This document shows, piece after piece, positions 1 to 8,180 of a stretch of 34,065 nucleotides of DNA. The notes beneath the pieces are model-generated. The model had not been told where the DNA came from, ran no database searches, and saw nothing but the letters and a program-made list of their open reading frames with translations. The first letter of the stretch is position 1. Each line of letters starts with the position of its first letter. The translations under genes were made by a program, and so were the position numbers. Source of the stretch: Oscillospiraceae bacterium (GTDB lineage: Bacteria > Bacillota > Clostridia > Oscillospirales > Oscillospiraceae); assembly GCA_017435615.1 (NCBI GenBank), contig JAFSET010000056.1, positions 1 to 34,065 of the forward strand. Direction: 5' to 3'.

Positions 1-23
1 ATTGCAGTAGCTATGCAAAAGCC

Positions 24-267
24 AAAAACCTTAAGCGGTGTCATTGCGAGCCGCCAAAAGGCGGCGTGGCAATCTCAAAGGGGAACTTTATTCATTCAGA
101 TTACCAAAGGATATTGGGAACCTTAAATAATAAATATTTTTGGCTGGCACGGGTCCTTTAGGATGCACAATACATCGCCTTGCATTTTGAGATTGCCACG
201 CCAGTGTGCGCACTGGCTCGCAATGACAAAACGGTAGATTTCCGCAAAGTTCAAACAGCTCGAAAAA
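24..267. repeat. MITE-like inverted-repeat element, family 1, copy 1
   Basis: The left arm (about 39-80, beginning TGTCATTGCGAGCC) and right arm (about 185-228, ending GGCTCGCAATGACA) are inverted copies of each other. They differ mainly in the small hairpin each carries: GCC-AAAA-GGC on the left and CCAGTG-TGCG-CACTGG at 201-216 on the right. The roughly 100 bp between the arms is AT-rich and has no gene. The same left flank (AAAAACCT-AAGCGG), interior and right flank (GCAAAGTTCAAACAGCTCGA) recur at 30512-30825, so the unit extends beyond the arms. No transposase is present. It is probably a non-autonomous intergenic repeat whose mobility or RNA role is unknown. Confidence 0.8.
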
Positions 268-328
268 TAAGAATTTGGTAATGGTTACAAAACGGTGACA
301 AAAAAGTTTCGAATTGTTAAAAAAAGAC

Positions 329-357
329 TTGATTTTTTTCCGGAAAGGTAGTACTAT
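329..357 (+). promoter_or_regulatory. Putative sigma-A promoter of the CHAP-protein gene
   Basis: TTGATT (329-334), a 17-base spacer and TACTAT (352-357) lie 37 bases before the start codon at 394, with an AT-rich stretch upstream. A second -10-like TATAAA follows at about 369. A ribosome binding site (TGGAGGA) lies just before the ATG. This is pattern recognition only. Confidence 0.55.
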
Positions 358-393
358 GTGCTACGGTTATAAAATGTCTTTGGAGGAACTTGG

Positions 394-2097
394 ATGCGTT
401 CCATAATATTACGGCGGATCGTTTTGCTGCTTTTGCTGTGTCTGTGCCTGGTTCAGGTGGCAATGCCTGTCCGCGCGGACTTTGAAAATACATATGTTAA
501 TACCGGTGATCAGCGTGCGGACCTGATCGGTGTGGCCCTGACCCAGGTGGGCTACCGGGAGGGCAGCGGCGGATACACTAAATACGGTGATTGGTACGGC
601 GCGCCCTATACCGACTGGTGCGGTATGTTCGTAAGCTGGTGTGCCAATCAGGCCGGGATCCCCACATCTGTGCTGAAGCGAAACGGCTTTGCCAGTGCGT
701 CGGCCTTTAATATCCCGTCCTTTTCCATCGGTGATAAAACACCCCGGGCCGGTGACCTGTTTTTCAAAACAGACGGCTCTCACACCGGTATCGTCTATTA
801 TGTGGAGGGAGATTATTTCTTCACCTTGGAGGGCAATACCGACGAATATTCCTACAACGGCGTGGGCGTTTTTATCCGCAAGCGTTCTTTGTACGACAAT
901 TACTATTTCGGCGAGCCCCCTTATCAAAGTGATGAGGGACACAATTACCAAAAGGGGACAGAGGCTCAGCACCCCCATAAGGAATACTATCAGTGTACAG
1001 ACTGCGACAATATGTACTACACCGGTACCAACGGAACGGTGGAGGACTGTCTGCAGTGCGTAATGGAGCAGTGCGACCATCAGTATGCCGACTGGCGGCC
1101 TTTGGATGAGGGCAGCCATATGGGCACCTGCGGCAAATGCACCAAGGAGGAGCTGTTTGACCATCAGTGGAAGCAGAGCCAGGTGCTGAAGGCTGCCACC
1201 TGTGAAGACACCGGCCTGGCAGAGGAACAGTGCGGCGTCTGCGGACAGCTCCGTCAGGTAGAGCTTCCCCAAACCGATGATCACCAATACGGCGACTGGA
1301 TCTATATTGATGAAGAAAGCCACTACCGGGTCTGCCAGACCTGTGGCCGGGAACGGACACAGGCCCACAGCCAGGATGAATGGCAGTGGGACCGGTTTGA
1401 GCACTTCTATGAATGTACCGACTGTGGCGAAAAGGTGGGCGCGGAAGCCCACGACCATGAGGGTGACTGTGAAGCTGCCTGTACCGTCTGCAGCTATACC
1501 CGGCCCACGGGCCACCTGTATTCCGCCAAATGGTGCGCCGACGAACAGGCCCACTGGTATGAATGTGCCAACTGTCCGGCAACCACCGATGCGCAAAACC
1601 ACGCCTTTGCGGAGGAATGTGACGAAACCTGTGATGTCTGCGGTTATATCCGGCAGACAGAGCACAGCTTTTCCGAGGAATGGGAGCATGATGCCACAGC
1701 TCACTGGCATCAGTGCCAGGTCTGCGGCAAGGCGCAGCAGCGCACAGGCCATACGCCCGGCGATGCTGCCACGGAGCAGCAGGGACAAAGCTGTACCGTC
1801 TGCGGTGCGGAGCTGAGAGCCCGGCTGGTCCATGTACACAGCTATGATTATGTATCTGACGACGCTACCCACTGGGGAAGCTGTTTGTGCGGTGACACCA
1901 TAGAGCCGGAGGGGCACATTTGGGACCTGAACACCGGTGCCTGCAAAACTTGCCAGGCGGAATTGCCTGCGGAAGAAAAGCCTGTGCAGATTCCCTGGCT
2001 GCTTGTGCTGCCTGCCTTGGCTGCGGCGTGCAGCGTCAGCGCTGTGGTGATGGGCATTACGGTCCGCAAAAAGAAAAAACAACTCCAACCTGCATAA
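394..2097 (+). CDS. Secreted CHAP-type amidase/peptidase with Cys/His zinc-ribbon-like repeats and C-terminal membrane anchor
   Basis: This 567-residue protein starts at an ATG preceded by TGGAGGA. Residues 1-28 are a signal peptide (RR, then a long Leu run, ending near VRA-D). Residues about 41-165 look like a CHAP/NlpC-P60-like papain fold: candidate nucleophile C76 in DWCGMF, H130 in DGSHTG, and a polar third residue at E146/N148 in LEGNT. Such domains cleave peptidoglycan peptides or amide bonds. Residues about 185-525 hold a series of imperfect units with the pattern H-x4-W ... H-W-x2-C-x2-C-G, resembling zinc ribbons. A membrane helix (about 534-556) followed by KKKKQ anchors the C terminus; there is no LPXTG. 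A hairpin terminator follows at once. The enzyme class is fairly sure; substrate and repeat function are unknown. It could bind the wall or another surface protein through the repeats. Confidence 0.85.
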   Translation: MRSIILRRIVLLLLLCLCLVQVAMPVRADFENTYVNTGDQRADLIGVALTQVGYREGSGGYTKYGDWYGAPYTDWCGMFVSWCANQAGIPTSVLKRNGFASASAFNIPSFSIGDKTPRAGDLFFKTDGSHTGIVYYVEGDYFFTLEGNTDEYSYNGVGVFIRKRSLYDNYYFGEPPYQSDEGHNYQKGTEAQHPHKEYYQCTDCDNMYYTGTNGTVEDCLQCVMEQCDHQYADWRPLDEGSHMGTCGKCTKEELFDHQWKQSQVLKAATCEDTGLAEEQCGVCGQLRQVELPQTDDHQYGDWIYIDEESHYRVCQTCGRERTQAHSQDEWQWDRFEHFYECTDCGEKVGAEAHDHEGDCEAACTVCSYTRPTGHLYSAKWCADEQAHWYECANCPATTDAQNHAFAEECDETCDVCGYIRQTEHSFSEEWEHDATAHWHQCQVCGKAQQRTGHTPGDAATEQQGQSCTVCGAELRARLVHVHSYDYVSDDATHWGSCLCGDTIEPEGHIWDLNTGACKTCQAELPAEEKPVQIPWLLVLPALAAACSVSAVVMGITVRKKKKQLQPA

Positions 2098-2102
2098 ATA
2101 AA

Positions 2103-2140
2103 ATGGGCGTTGCAAGTCGTTTGCAACGCCCATTGATTTT
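2103..2140. terminator. Bidirectional rho-independent terminator between the CHAP gene and asd
   Basis: A perfect 13-bp stem (ATGGGCGTTGCAA, 2103-2115, with TTGCAACGCCCAT, 2121-2133) encloses a GTCGT loop. On the plus strand it is followed by TGATTTTATT; on the minus strand by TTTTATTTATG. It lies between two convergent genes whose stop codons are only 41 bases apart, so it probably ends both transcripts. Confidence 0.85.
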
Positions 2141-3143
2141 ATTCCTGGATCAGCAGCTCCGCGATTTGGATGGCATTGGTGGCGGCACCCTTACGGACCT
2201 GGTCACCGCAGCACCACAGGCTGATGCCATGATCGTCGGTCAGGTCCGGACGGATACGGCCCACGAACACGATGTCCTGATCGGTGGTGTCCAGAGGCAT
2301 GGGATAGACCTTATTCTTCAGGTCATCCACCAGCTTACAGCCGGGAGCGGCGGCAATGGCTGCCCGGGCCTGCTCCACACTGACCGGCACATCAAAGTGG
2401 CAGCTTACCGAAATGGAGTGGCTGCGGACCACCGGAACACGGACACAGGTGCAGGTCACCTTCAGCTCCGGCAGGTGCATGATTTTCCGGCCCTCGTTCT
2501 GCATCTTCATTTCTTCACTGGTGTAGCCGTCTACCTGCTCACCGCCGATCTGAGGGATTAGGTTGTAGGCGATCTGATAGGGGAAGATCTTGGGCTCGTA
2601 GTGCTCACCCTTGGAAAGGGCTTCCACTTCGCCCATCAGCTCCACAGGGCCACCGGCACCGGCACCGGACACAGCCTGATAGGTAGAGGCGGTCATGGTG
2701 CGGATGGGGGCAATGGCGTTCAGGGCGTTCACAGCGGTGACGGTGATGATGGTGGAGCAGTTGGGGTTGGAGATGATGCCGTGGTGACCCTTCACATCCT
2801 CCGGATTGACCTCCGGAACGATCAGGGGCACATTGGGATCCATCCGGAAGGCGGAGGAATTGTCCACAAATACGGCACCGGCCTTCACAATGGCAGGGGC
2901 AAACTGCTTGGCAATGTCGTTTTCTGCCGCGCCGAGTACGATGTCCACGCCTTCAAAGGCCTCGTCGCAGGCAAGCTGGATGGTCACATCCTCACCCTTG
3001 AATTTCAGGGTCTTGCCGGCACTTCTCTGACTGGCAAGGGGGATCAGCTTTCCCACAGGGAAATCCCGCTCCTGCAAAATTTTGATCATTTCCTGGCCCA
3101 CCGCACCGGTGGCACCTAAAATTGCAACAGTATAGGTTTTCAT
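2139..3143 (-). CDS. asd: Aspartate-semialdehyde dehydrogenase
   Basis: This 334-residue enzyme makes aspartate semialdehyde by NADPH-dependent reduction of aspartyl phosphate, the second step toward threonine, lysine and methionine. The nucleotide-binding motif GATGAVG is at 10-16, the catalytic cysteine is C129 in SNPNCST, and the active-site histidine is H242 in RVPVVRSHS. Length is normal for the family. The start ATG follows GGGAGGAA at a good distance. It is the last gene of the leftward hom-lysC-asd arm, 18 bases after lysC, and ends at the shared terminator. Putting asd at the end of a threonine arm suggests that the common and threonine-specific steps are made together. Nothing odd was seen. 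Confidence 0.97.
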   Translation of the reverse strand: MKTYTVAILGATGAVGQEMIKILQERDFPVGKLIPLASQRSAGKTLKFKGEDVTIQLACDEAFEGVDIVLGAAENDIAKQFAPAIVKAGAVFVDNSSAFRMDPNVPLIVPEVNPEDVKGHHGIISNPNCSTIITVTAVNALNAIAPIRTMTASTYQAVSGAGAGGPVELMGEVEALSKGEHYEPKIFPYQIAYNLIPQIGGEQVDGYTSEEMKMQNEGRKIMHLPELKVTCTCVRVPVVRSHSISVSCHFDVPVSVEQARAAIAAAPGCKLVDDLKNKVYPMPLDTTDQDIVFVGRIRPDLTDDHGISLWCCGDQVRKGAATNAIQIAELLIQE

Positions 3144-3161
3144 ATCGAATTCCTCCCGAAA

Positions 3162-4478
3162 TTACTTGGTAAAGCTGTCGTACAGCACCCGGATGGCAGC
3201 GGCAAAGTCCCGGTTATCCACGCCGAAGATGATGTTCAGCTCGTCAGGTCCCTGGTTGATCATACGGATGTTGATACCGGCCTGACCCAGGGCCGCAAAG
3301 ATCTTGCCGGAAACACCGGGGCGGAAGGCCATCCGGTGGCCTACGGCGGCGATCACGGAAATATGGTCCAAAACCTCCAGCCGGTCCGGCTCCACGGTTT
3401 GCTGGATCTCTGCCAAAACAGCATACAGGCAGGGGGCAACAGCCTCTGTGCGCACAACCAGGGATACGTTGTCAATGCCGTTGGGCACAAAGTCCACGGA
3501 AACGCCGTGACGCTCCAGGACGCTGAGCACCTTCCGCAGCACGCCTACCTGGCTGGTCATTCCACGCTTGAACATGGTGATGATGGAAAAATCCTTTTTG
3601 CCGGTGATGCCGGTAATGACCCGGTTGGGATCGGTTTCGGTGTCGAAGTTTTCCTGAATAAAGGTACCCGGGTCTTCCGGGGCATTGGTGTTGCGGATGT
3701 TGACAGGGATGCCCTTTTCACGCACCGGCAGGATGGTGCCCTCATGAAGCACCTGCGCGCCGGCGTAGCTCAGCTCCCGGAGCTCGTCATAGGTGACCTC
3801 GGGAATGGGCTGGGGATCGTCCACGATCCGGGGGTCTGCCATCAGAATACCGGAAACGTCGGTCCAGTTTTCATAGACATCCGCATCCAGCGCGGCGGCG
3901 GCCAAAGCACCGGTGATATCACTGCCGCCTCTGGAGAAGGTGTGGATACGGCCGTCAGGCATTGCGCCGTAGAAGCCGGGGATCACGATGCCCTTGCCCT
4001 TGCCCAGTTTTTTCAGGGCGGCGTAGGAGTATTCCTTATCCACGGTTCCGTCCATATTGAACCGGATCCAGTGGGCAGCGTCCACGAATTCAAAATCCAA
4101 AAATGCCGCCATCAGCTTGGCAGAATAGTATTCACCCCGGCTGACCAGCTCATCCTCGGAGACCTTCTTGTCGTCCAGCCGCTTTTTCAGTTGGGCAAAT
4201 TCTGATTCTAAGTCCACATTCAGCTTCAGCTCATCCCGGATCTGGATGTACCGGGAGGTGATCATATCGTAAATGGGATCGCAGGCCACGCCGTACTTGG
4301 TGTGGGCGTGACACAGGTATAAAAGGTCCGTCAGCTTATGGTCACCGGAGTCACGCTTGCCGGCGGCGGAAACCACCACCACACGGCGCTGAGGGTCGGA
4401 AAGGACGATATCCCGGACCTTGCGGTACTGCCCGGCATCAGCCATGGACGAACCGCCGAATTTTGTGATTTTCAGCAT
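3162..4478 (-). CDS. lysC: Aspartate kinase, AK-III (YclM/ThrD)-like, with ACT domains
   Basis: This 438-residue kinase phosphorylates aspartate, the first committed step of the pathway. The N-terminal kinase domain begins with KFGGSS (6-11) and carries the FSRGGSDITG substrate/ATP region and ENWTDVSG. The C-terminal third holds two ACT-type regulatory modules, including the SQVGVLRKVLSVLERHGVSV and GINIRMINQGPDELNI regions. In overall pattern it resembles Bacillus YclM (AK-III) more than the alpha/beta LysC type; the symbol is generic. The start is the ATG at 4478, because AGAAGGA sits 6 bases upstream; a TTG 21 bases earlier lies before that site and is unlikely. It follows hom by 21 bases. 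The ACT modules imply allosteric control by lysine and/or threonine, but which effector cannot be read from sequence. Confidence 0.95.
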   Translation of the reverse strand: MLKITKFGGSSMADAGQYRKVRDIVLSDPQRRVVVVSAAGKRDSGDHKLTDLLYLCHAHTKYGVACDPIYDMITSRYIQIRDELKLNVDLESEFAQLKKRLDDKKVSEDELVSRGEYYSAKLMAAFLDFEFVDAAHWIRFNMDGTVDKEYSYAALKKLGKGKGIVIPGFYGAMPDGRIHTFSRGGSDITGALAAAALDADVYENWTDVSGILMADPRIVDDPQPIPEVTYDELRELSYAGAQVLHEGTILPVREKGIPVNIRNTNAPEDPGTFIQENFDTETDPNRVITGITGKKDFSIITMFKRGMTSQVGVLRKVLSVLERHGVSVDFVPNGIDNVSLVVRTEAVAPCLYAVLAEIQQTVEPDRLEVLDHISVIAAVGHRMAFRPGVSGKIFAALGQAGINIRMINQGPDELNIIFGVDNRDFAAAIRVLYDSFTK

Positions 4479-4499
4479 GGTAATTCCTTCTTTTATCAA

Positions 4500-5624
4500 T
4501 TATTCCTGAGGCAGAGCGGCAATAAAGGCATCACTGTGGGCCTTGAGCCACTTGTGCATTTCGTTGACAGGTACGGGCTTTGTGATGACAGCATCGTTCC
4601 AGTGCTCTGCAGTTTGTGCGTCCAGCCAGGCATCGCTGCCGCCCCGGACATAGTAGCGAAGCTCCACAGCATTTTCGGCGCTGACCTTGCCGCCGTAGGG
4701 GCTGTAGAAGCCCTTACCGGCCAGCACATCGGCGCAGTCCTGCATCACATTATATGCAGTGGGGTAGCGGCCTGCGCCCTGACCGTAGAAGCTCATTCTG
4801 CCGGAGGCACTGCCCACCAGGGTGATCAGGTTGTAGTTGGCAGGTACGGCGGCCTCCAAAGAACCGGCAGGGCAGAGGGTAGGCTGTACGAAAGCGGACA
4901 GCTTGCCGTCCTTCATCATACCGGTGGAGATCAGTTTACATACATAGCCGTGTTCTTTAAAGTTCTTCACATCCCCGGCGGTGATGCGGCTGATGCCGGC
5001 GGCAGGGACGGAGTCGGTATCCACGCTGATGCCGAAGGCAATGTTGGAGGACAGGATCACCTTATGCCAGGTGTCGATGCCTTCCACATCGGTGGTGGGA
5101 TTTGCTTCGGCGTAGCCCAGTGCCTGTGCCTGGGAGAGGGCTTCGTCATAACCCAGGTCCAGCCGGGTCATAGAGTCTAAAATATAGTTGCAGGTGCCGT
5201 TCATGATGCCGCCGACCTGCTCTAAGGTCTGAATACGCCGCGCGCGCTCCAGCTCGCTGAGCCAGCCAATGCCGCCGCCTACCGCGGCGGTGCAGCGGAA
5301 CAGGACACCTTTTTCCTTAGCCAGGGGGATCAGCTCATCATAGAAGGTGGCAACCAGGGCCTTGTTGGAGGTGACCACATTTTTACCGGCCTCGATGGAA
5401 GCCCGGACAAACTCGTAAGCAGGGTGCAGACCGCCCATGGCCTCCACCACGGTGTCGATGCTCTCGTCAGTCAAAATGCTGTTAAAATCCTTGGTCACTT
5501 CCGCGTCGGGAAGCTGTACATCTTCCAGGCAGACGACCTTTTTTACGAACATATCGTCCCGGTCGGCAGTCAGGTCGTAAACGCCCCGGCCCACAACGCC
5601 GAAGCCCAAAAGTCCCATATTCAT
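4500..5624 (-). CDS. hom: Homoserine dehydrogenase without a full ACT domain
   Basis: This enzyme reduces aspartate semialdehyde to homoserine. Starting at the ATG at 5624 gives 374 residues; GGAGGAA sits about 8 bases upstream, and a longer reading frame would run into the promoter. The Rossmann motif is GFGVVGRG (7-14). The catalytic domain follows, with GGIMNGTCNYIL and the conserved lysine in DVEGIDTWHK. The catalytic core ends near YGQGAGRYPTAYNVM; only about 80 residues remain, with no recognisable complete ACT module. Many Firmicutes Hom proteins are over 400 residues with an ACT tail for threonine feedback. First gene of the leftward hom-lysC-asd arm. Function is sure; loss of feedback is inference. 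Confidence 0.95.
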   Translation of the reverse strand: MNMGLLGFGVVGRGVYDLTADRDDMFVKKVVCLEDVQLPDAEVTKDFNSILTDESIDTVVEAMGGLHPAYEFVRASIEAGKNVVTSNKALVATFYDELIPLAKEKGVLFRCTAAVGGGIGWLSELERARRIQTLEQVGGIMNGTCNYILDSMTRLDLGYDEALSQAQALGYAEANPTTDVEGIDTWHKVILSSNIAFGISVDTDSVPAAGISRITAGDVKNFKEHGYVCKLISTGMMKDGKLSAFVQPTLCPAGSLEAAVPANYNLITLVGSASGRMSFYGQGAGRYPTAYNVMQDCADVLAGKGFYSPYGGKVSAENAVELRYYVRGGSDAWLDAQTAEHWNDAVITKPVPVNEMHKWLKAHSDAFIAALPQE

Positions 5625-5694
5625 ATCTGTATTCCTCCGAATTTTCTCTTTTACTGTGTCTTCCTCAGGAAACACTTGCTTTTTTACCGGAAAC

Positions 5695-5723
5695 AGTATA
5701 TCATAAGGACATTCAAATTGCAA
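5695..5723 (-). promoter_or_regulatory. Promoter of hom-lysC-asd
   Basis: On the minus strand, TTGCAA (5718-5723), a 17-base spacer and TATACT (5695-5700) form a near-consensus sigma-A promoter. The predicted leader to hom is about 64 bases, too short for a T-box, and no riboswitch was seen. Confidence 0.75.
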
Positions 5724-5746
5724 TAGTGACCTATGGCGAATATAAG
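5718..5746 (+). promoter_or_regulatory. Promoter of thrC-thrB, sharing its -35 with the hom promoter
   Basis: On the plus strand, TTGCAA (5718-5723), a 17-base spacer and TATAAG (5741-5746) lie upstream of thrC. TTGCAA is its own reverse complement, so the same six bases serve as -35 for both divergent promoters. The predicted leader is only about 15 bases, with AAGAAGAGG at its start. A weaker alternative is TTGCTT-17-TATCAT (5676-5704). Confidence 0.6.
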
Positions 5747-5767
5747 GCCGGAAAGAAGAGGTTTTTT

Positions 5768-7219
5768 ATGTATTATCATTCCACAAGAAGTCTTCAGCCC
5801 CAGGTGGACAGTGCCCAGGCTGTGCTGAACGGACTGGCTCCGGATGGCGGTCTGTATGTACCCCAGCAGCTTCCTGATATCGATGTGCAGGCTCTTTTGC
5901 AGATGGATACCTGCGCCATGGCCGAGACCATTATCGGAGCGCTGCTGCCGGATATCCCCAATATGGACCGGCTGGTACACAATGCTTACAGCGGCAAGTT
6001 CACCGCCCCGGACCTGACCCCCACGGTGCAGGCTGGAGATTTTACGGTGCTGGAGCTGTTCCACGGCCCTACCTCGGCCTTTAAGGATGTGGCTCTTTGT
6101 ATGCTGCCCCAGCTTCTGACCGCCGCCCGGGCAGAAAAGGGGATGCAGGAGGATATTTTGATCCTCACCGCCACCTCCGGCGATACCGGCAAGGCGGCAT
6201 TGGAGGGCTTTAAGGATGTACCGGGCACCAAGATCTGCGTGTTTTATCCCCACGGCGGCGTGTCCGCTGTCCAGCGGGCTCAAATGGCCACCCAGGAGGG
6301 GAACAATGTCACGGTGTTGGCGGTTGAGGGCAACTTTGATGATACCCAGACCGGCGTGAAGAATATCTTCGCCACCGTGGGCAATGAAAAGACCCCCGGC
6401 GGTGCCCGGCTGTCTACGGCCAATTCCATCAACATCGGCCGCCTGGCTCCGCAGATCACCTACTACTTCAAGGCCTATGCGGACCTGCTTCACGCGGGAA
6501 AAATTCAAATGGGCGAGAAGGTGAATTTCTGCGTACCCACCGGAAATTTCGGTGATATTTTGGCAGGCTTCCTGGCCAAAAAGCTGGGGCTGCCTGTGGG
6601 ACGGCTGGTCTGTGCCTCCAACGCCAACAATGTACTTACCGACTTTATTGAGACCGGCGTATATGACCGCCGCCGTCCGCTGCATAAGACCATTTCGCCC
6701 TCTATGGACATTTTGGTGTCCTCCAATTTGGAGCGGCTTTTGTATCTGCTCAGTGAGGATACGGCGTTGGTAGCCGGGCTGATGCAGAAGCTGAACACCG
6801 AAGGGGTGTACACCGTACCGGAAAGTCTGCATCAGGCCATCCGGCAGGAATTCTGGGCCGGCTGCTGCGACGATGAGAAGACCCGTCAGACCATTGGCCG
6901 GGTGTTCCGCCAAACCGGCTATCTGTGCGATACCCACACCGCTACCGGCTGGGCCGTTGCGGAGGACTACCGCGCAGAAACAAAGGATCCCACACCGATG
7001 GTGGTGCTCTCCACCGCCTCCCCCTATAAGTTCCCTGCCGCAGTGCTCTCTGCTTTGGAGCAGACGGACTGCACCGACGAGTTTATGCAGATGGACCGGC
7101 TGCAGGAGCTGACAGGCATTGCTATCCCGGCACCGCTGGCGGCTGTGCGCGCCAAGAAGGAGCGTCACACCGAAGTGATTGCCCGTGAGGATATGCTGAA
7201 TAAGGTGCTGCACCTGTGA
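5768..7219 (+). CDS. thrC: Threonine synthase
   Basis: This PLP enzyme of 483 residues converts O-phosphohomoserine to threonine, the last step of the pathway. The N-terminal threonine-synthase domain begins YHSTR and includes GLAPDGGLYVP. The PLP lysine is K106 in PTSAFKD, and the phosphate-binding region is TATSGDTGKAA. Length fits the roughly 450-500-residue fungal/Bacteroides/Clostridia type rather than the shorter Bacillus type. The start is the ATG at 5768, following AAGAAGAGG; an in-frame GTG at 5726 lies inside the promoter and is rejected. First gene of the rightward arm; its TGA lies 14 bases before the thrB ATG, so the two are probably translated from one mRNA. Confidence 0.96.
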   Translation: MYYHSTRSLQPQVDSAQAVLNGLAPDGGLYVPQQLPDIDVQALLQMDTCAMAETIIGALLPDIPNMDRLVHNAYSGKFTAPDLTPTVQAGDFTVLELFHGPTSAFKDVALCMLPQLLTAARAEKGMQEDILILTATSGDTGKAALEGFKDVPGTKICVFYPHGGVSAVQRAQMATQEGNNVTVLAVEGNFDDTQTGVKNIFATVGNEKTPGGARLSTANSINIGRLAPQITYYFKAYADLLHAGKIQMGEKVNFCVPTGNFGDILAGFLAKKLGLPVGRLVCASNANNVLTDFIETGVYDRRRPLHKTISPSMDILVSSNLERLLYLLSEDTALVAGLMQKLNTEGVYTVPESLHQAIRQEFWAGCCDDEKTRQTIGRVFRQTGYLCDTHTATGWAVAEDYRAETKDPTPMVVLSTASPYKFPAAVLSALEQTDCTDEFMQMDRLQELTGIAIPAPLAAVRAKKERHTEVIAREDMLNKVLHL

Positions 7220-7233
7220 GAAAGGAAGAAACC

Positions 7234-8124
7234 ATGAAGAAAGTAACCGTTCGTGTGCCGGCAACCACCGCCAATTTAGGCCCCGGCTTTGATGCCTTTG
7301 GCTGCGCCCTGAGCCTGTACACCGATGTGACCTTTGAAGAAACCGACTGCGGCCTGCAGATCACCGGCTGTGACGAGGCCTACACCGGCCCCGACAACCT
7401 GGCTTACACGGCTTATTGCGCCGTGCTCAACTCCCTCAGTGAAGAAGTCCGGGGCGTGAACATTCATATTGACGCCCACATCCCCATTGGCAGAGGTCTG
7501 GGCTCCTCCGCCGCGCTGCTGGTGGCCGGTGCCATCGGTGCCAATGTGCTCCGGGGCAGCAAGCTGTCTACCCAGGGCCTTTTGAACATCACCAACGCCA
7601 TGGAGGGCCACCCGGATAACTTAGCACCGGCCTTTTTCGGTGGCCTGACTGCCTCTATGGTGGATAACGGCCTGCCGGTATGTGTCAGCTTCCCGCTGCA
7701 TCCTGACTGGGAATTTTTGGCCCTGATCCCGGATTTTGAGGTGTCCACCAATTTTGCAAGATCGGTGCTGCCTGCCCAGCTTCCCCGGGCAGACGCGGTG
7801 TATAATATCTCCCACGGCGCTTTGGTGCTCAAGGCCCTGGAGCTGGGTGACGAAAAGCTGCTGCGCACTGCCATGCAGGATAAGCTCCACCAGCCCTACC
7901 GTAAAAGCCTGATCGCTGATTACGATGCCATTGAAGCGTTGGTGCGCACCACCGGCGCGGCCTTCTGCATCAGCGGTGCAGGCCCCACCTTGCTGTGCAT
8001 TACCCAGGATGAAAAGCTGGATGAAAAGCTGGCGAAAAAGCTGCCGTCTATTACAAAGGCCAATTGGCAGATGCTGCCGCTGCATATTGAATTTGAGGGC
8101 GCAAAGGTCCTCAGCGCAGAATAA
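7234..8124 (+). CDS. thrB: Homoserine kinase
   Basis: This 296-residue GHMP-family kinase phosphorylates homoserine with ATP, giving the substrate of ThrC. Visible motifs are the N-terminal VPATTANLGPGFD and the GHMP glycine-rich ATP loop PIGRGLGSSAA (84-94), plus the C-terminal FCISGAGPTLL. The start is the ATG at 7234, preceded by AAAGGAAG; an upstream in-frame GTG at 7216 overlaps the thrC stop and has no ribosome binding site. Gene order thrC-thrB is common in Firmicutes. A strong terminator closes the operon. Length is normal and nothing is missing. Confidence 0.96.
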   Translation: MKKVTVRVPATTANLGPGFDAFGCALSLYTDVTFEETDCGLQITGCDEAYTGPDNLAYTAYCAVLNSLSEEVRGVNIHIDAHIPIGRGLGSSAALLVAGAIGANVLRGSKLSTQGLLNITNAMEGHPDNLAPAFFGGLTASMVDNGLPVCVSFPLHPDWEFLALIPDFEVSTNFARSVLPAQLPRADAVYNISHGALVLKALELGDEKLLRTAMQDKLHQPYRKSLIADYDAIEALVRTTGAAFCISGAGPTLLCITQDEKLDEKLAKKLPSITKANWQMLPLHIEFEGAKVLSAE

Positions 8125-8130
8125 GACACA

Positions 8131-8164
8131 CAGGGAACGCCGTTTTTTGGCGTTCCCTGTTTTC
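8131..8164 (+). terminator. Terminator of thrC-thrB
   Basis: An 11-bp perfect stem (CAGGGAACGCC, 8131-8141, with GGCGTTCCCTG, 8149-8159) around a T-rich loop is followed by TTTTC, 7 bases after the thrB stop. Confidence 0.9.
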
Positions 8165-8180
8165 ACATCTGTAGTTTTGG

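Noticed and set aside
409..2133. A 574-codon open frame antisense to the CHAP gene
   Set aside because: It overlaps the whole CHAP gene, whose signal peptide, catalytic motifs and repeats are clear, and would start inside the terminator.
4476..4499. TTG start that would lengthen LysC by seven residues
   Set aside because: The AGAAGGA site falls after it and suits the ATG at 4478, and the family motif KFGG starts directly after that ATG.
5625..5767. T-box or amino acid riboswitch in front of hom or thrC
   Set aside because: The leaders are about 64 and 15 bases by the promoter calls, too short, and no specifier stem or antiterminator bulge is visible.
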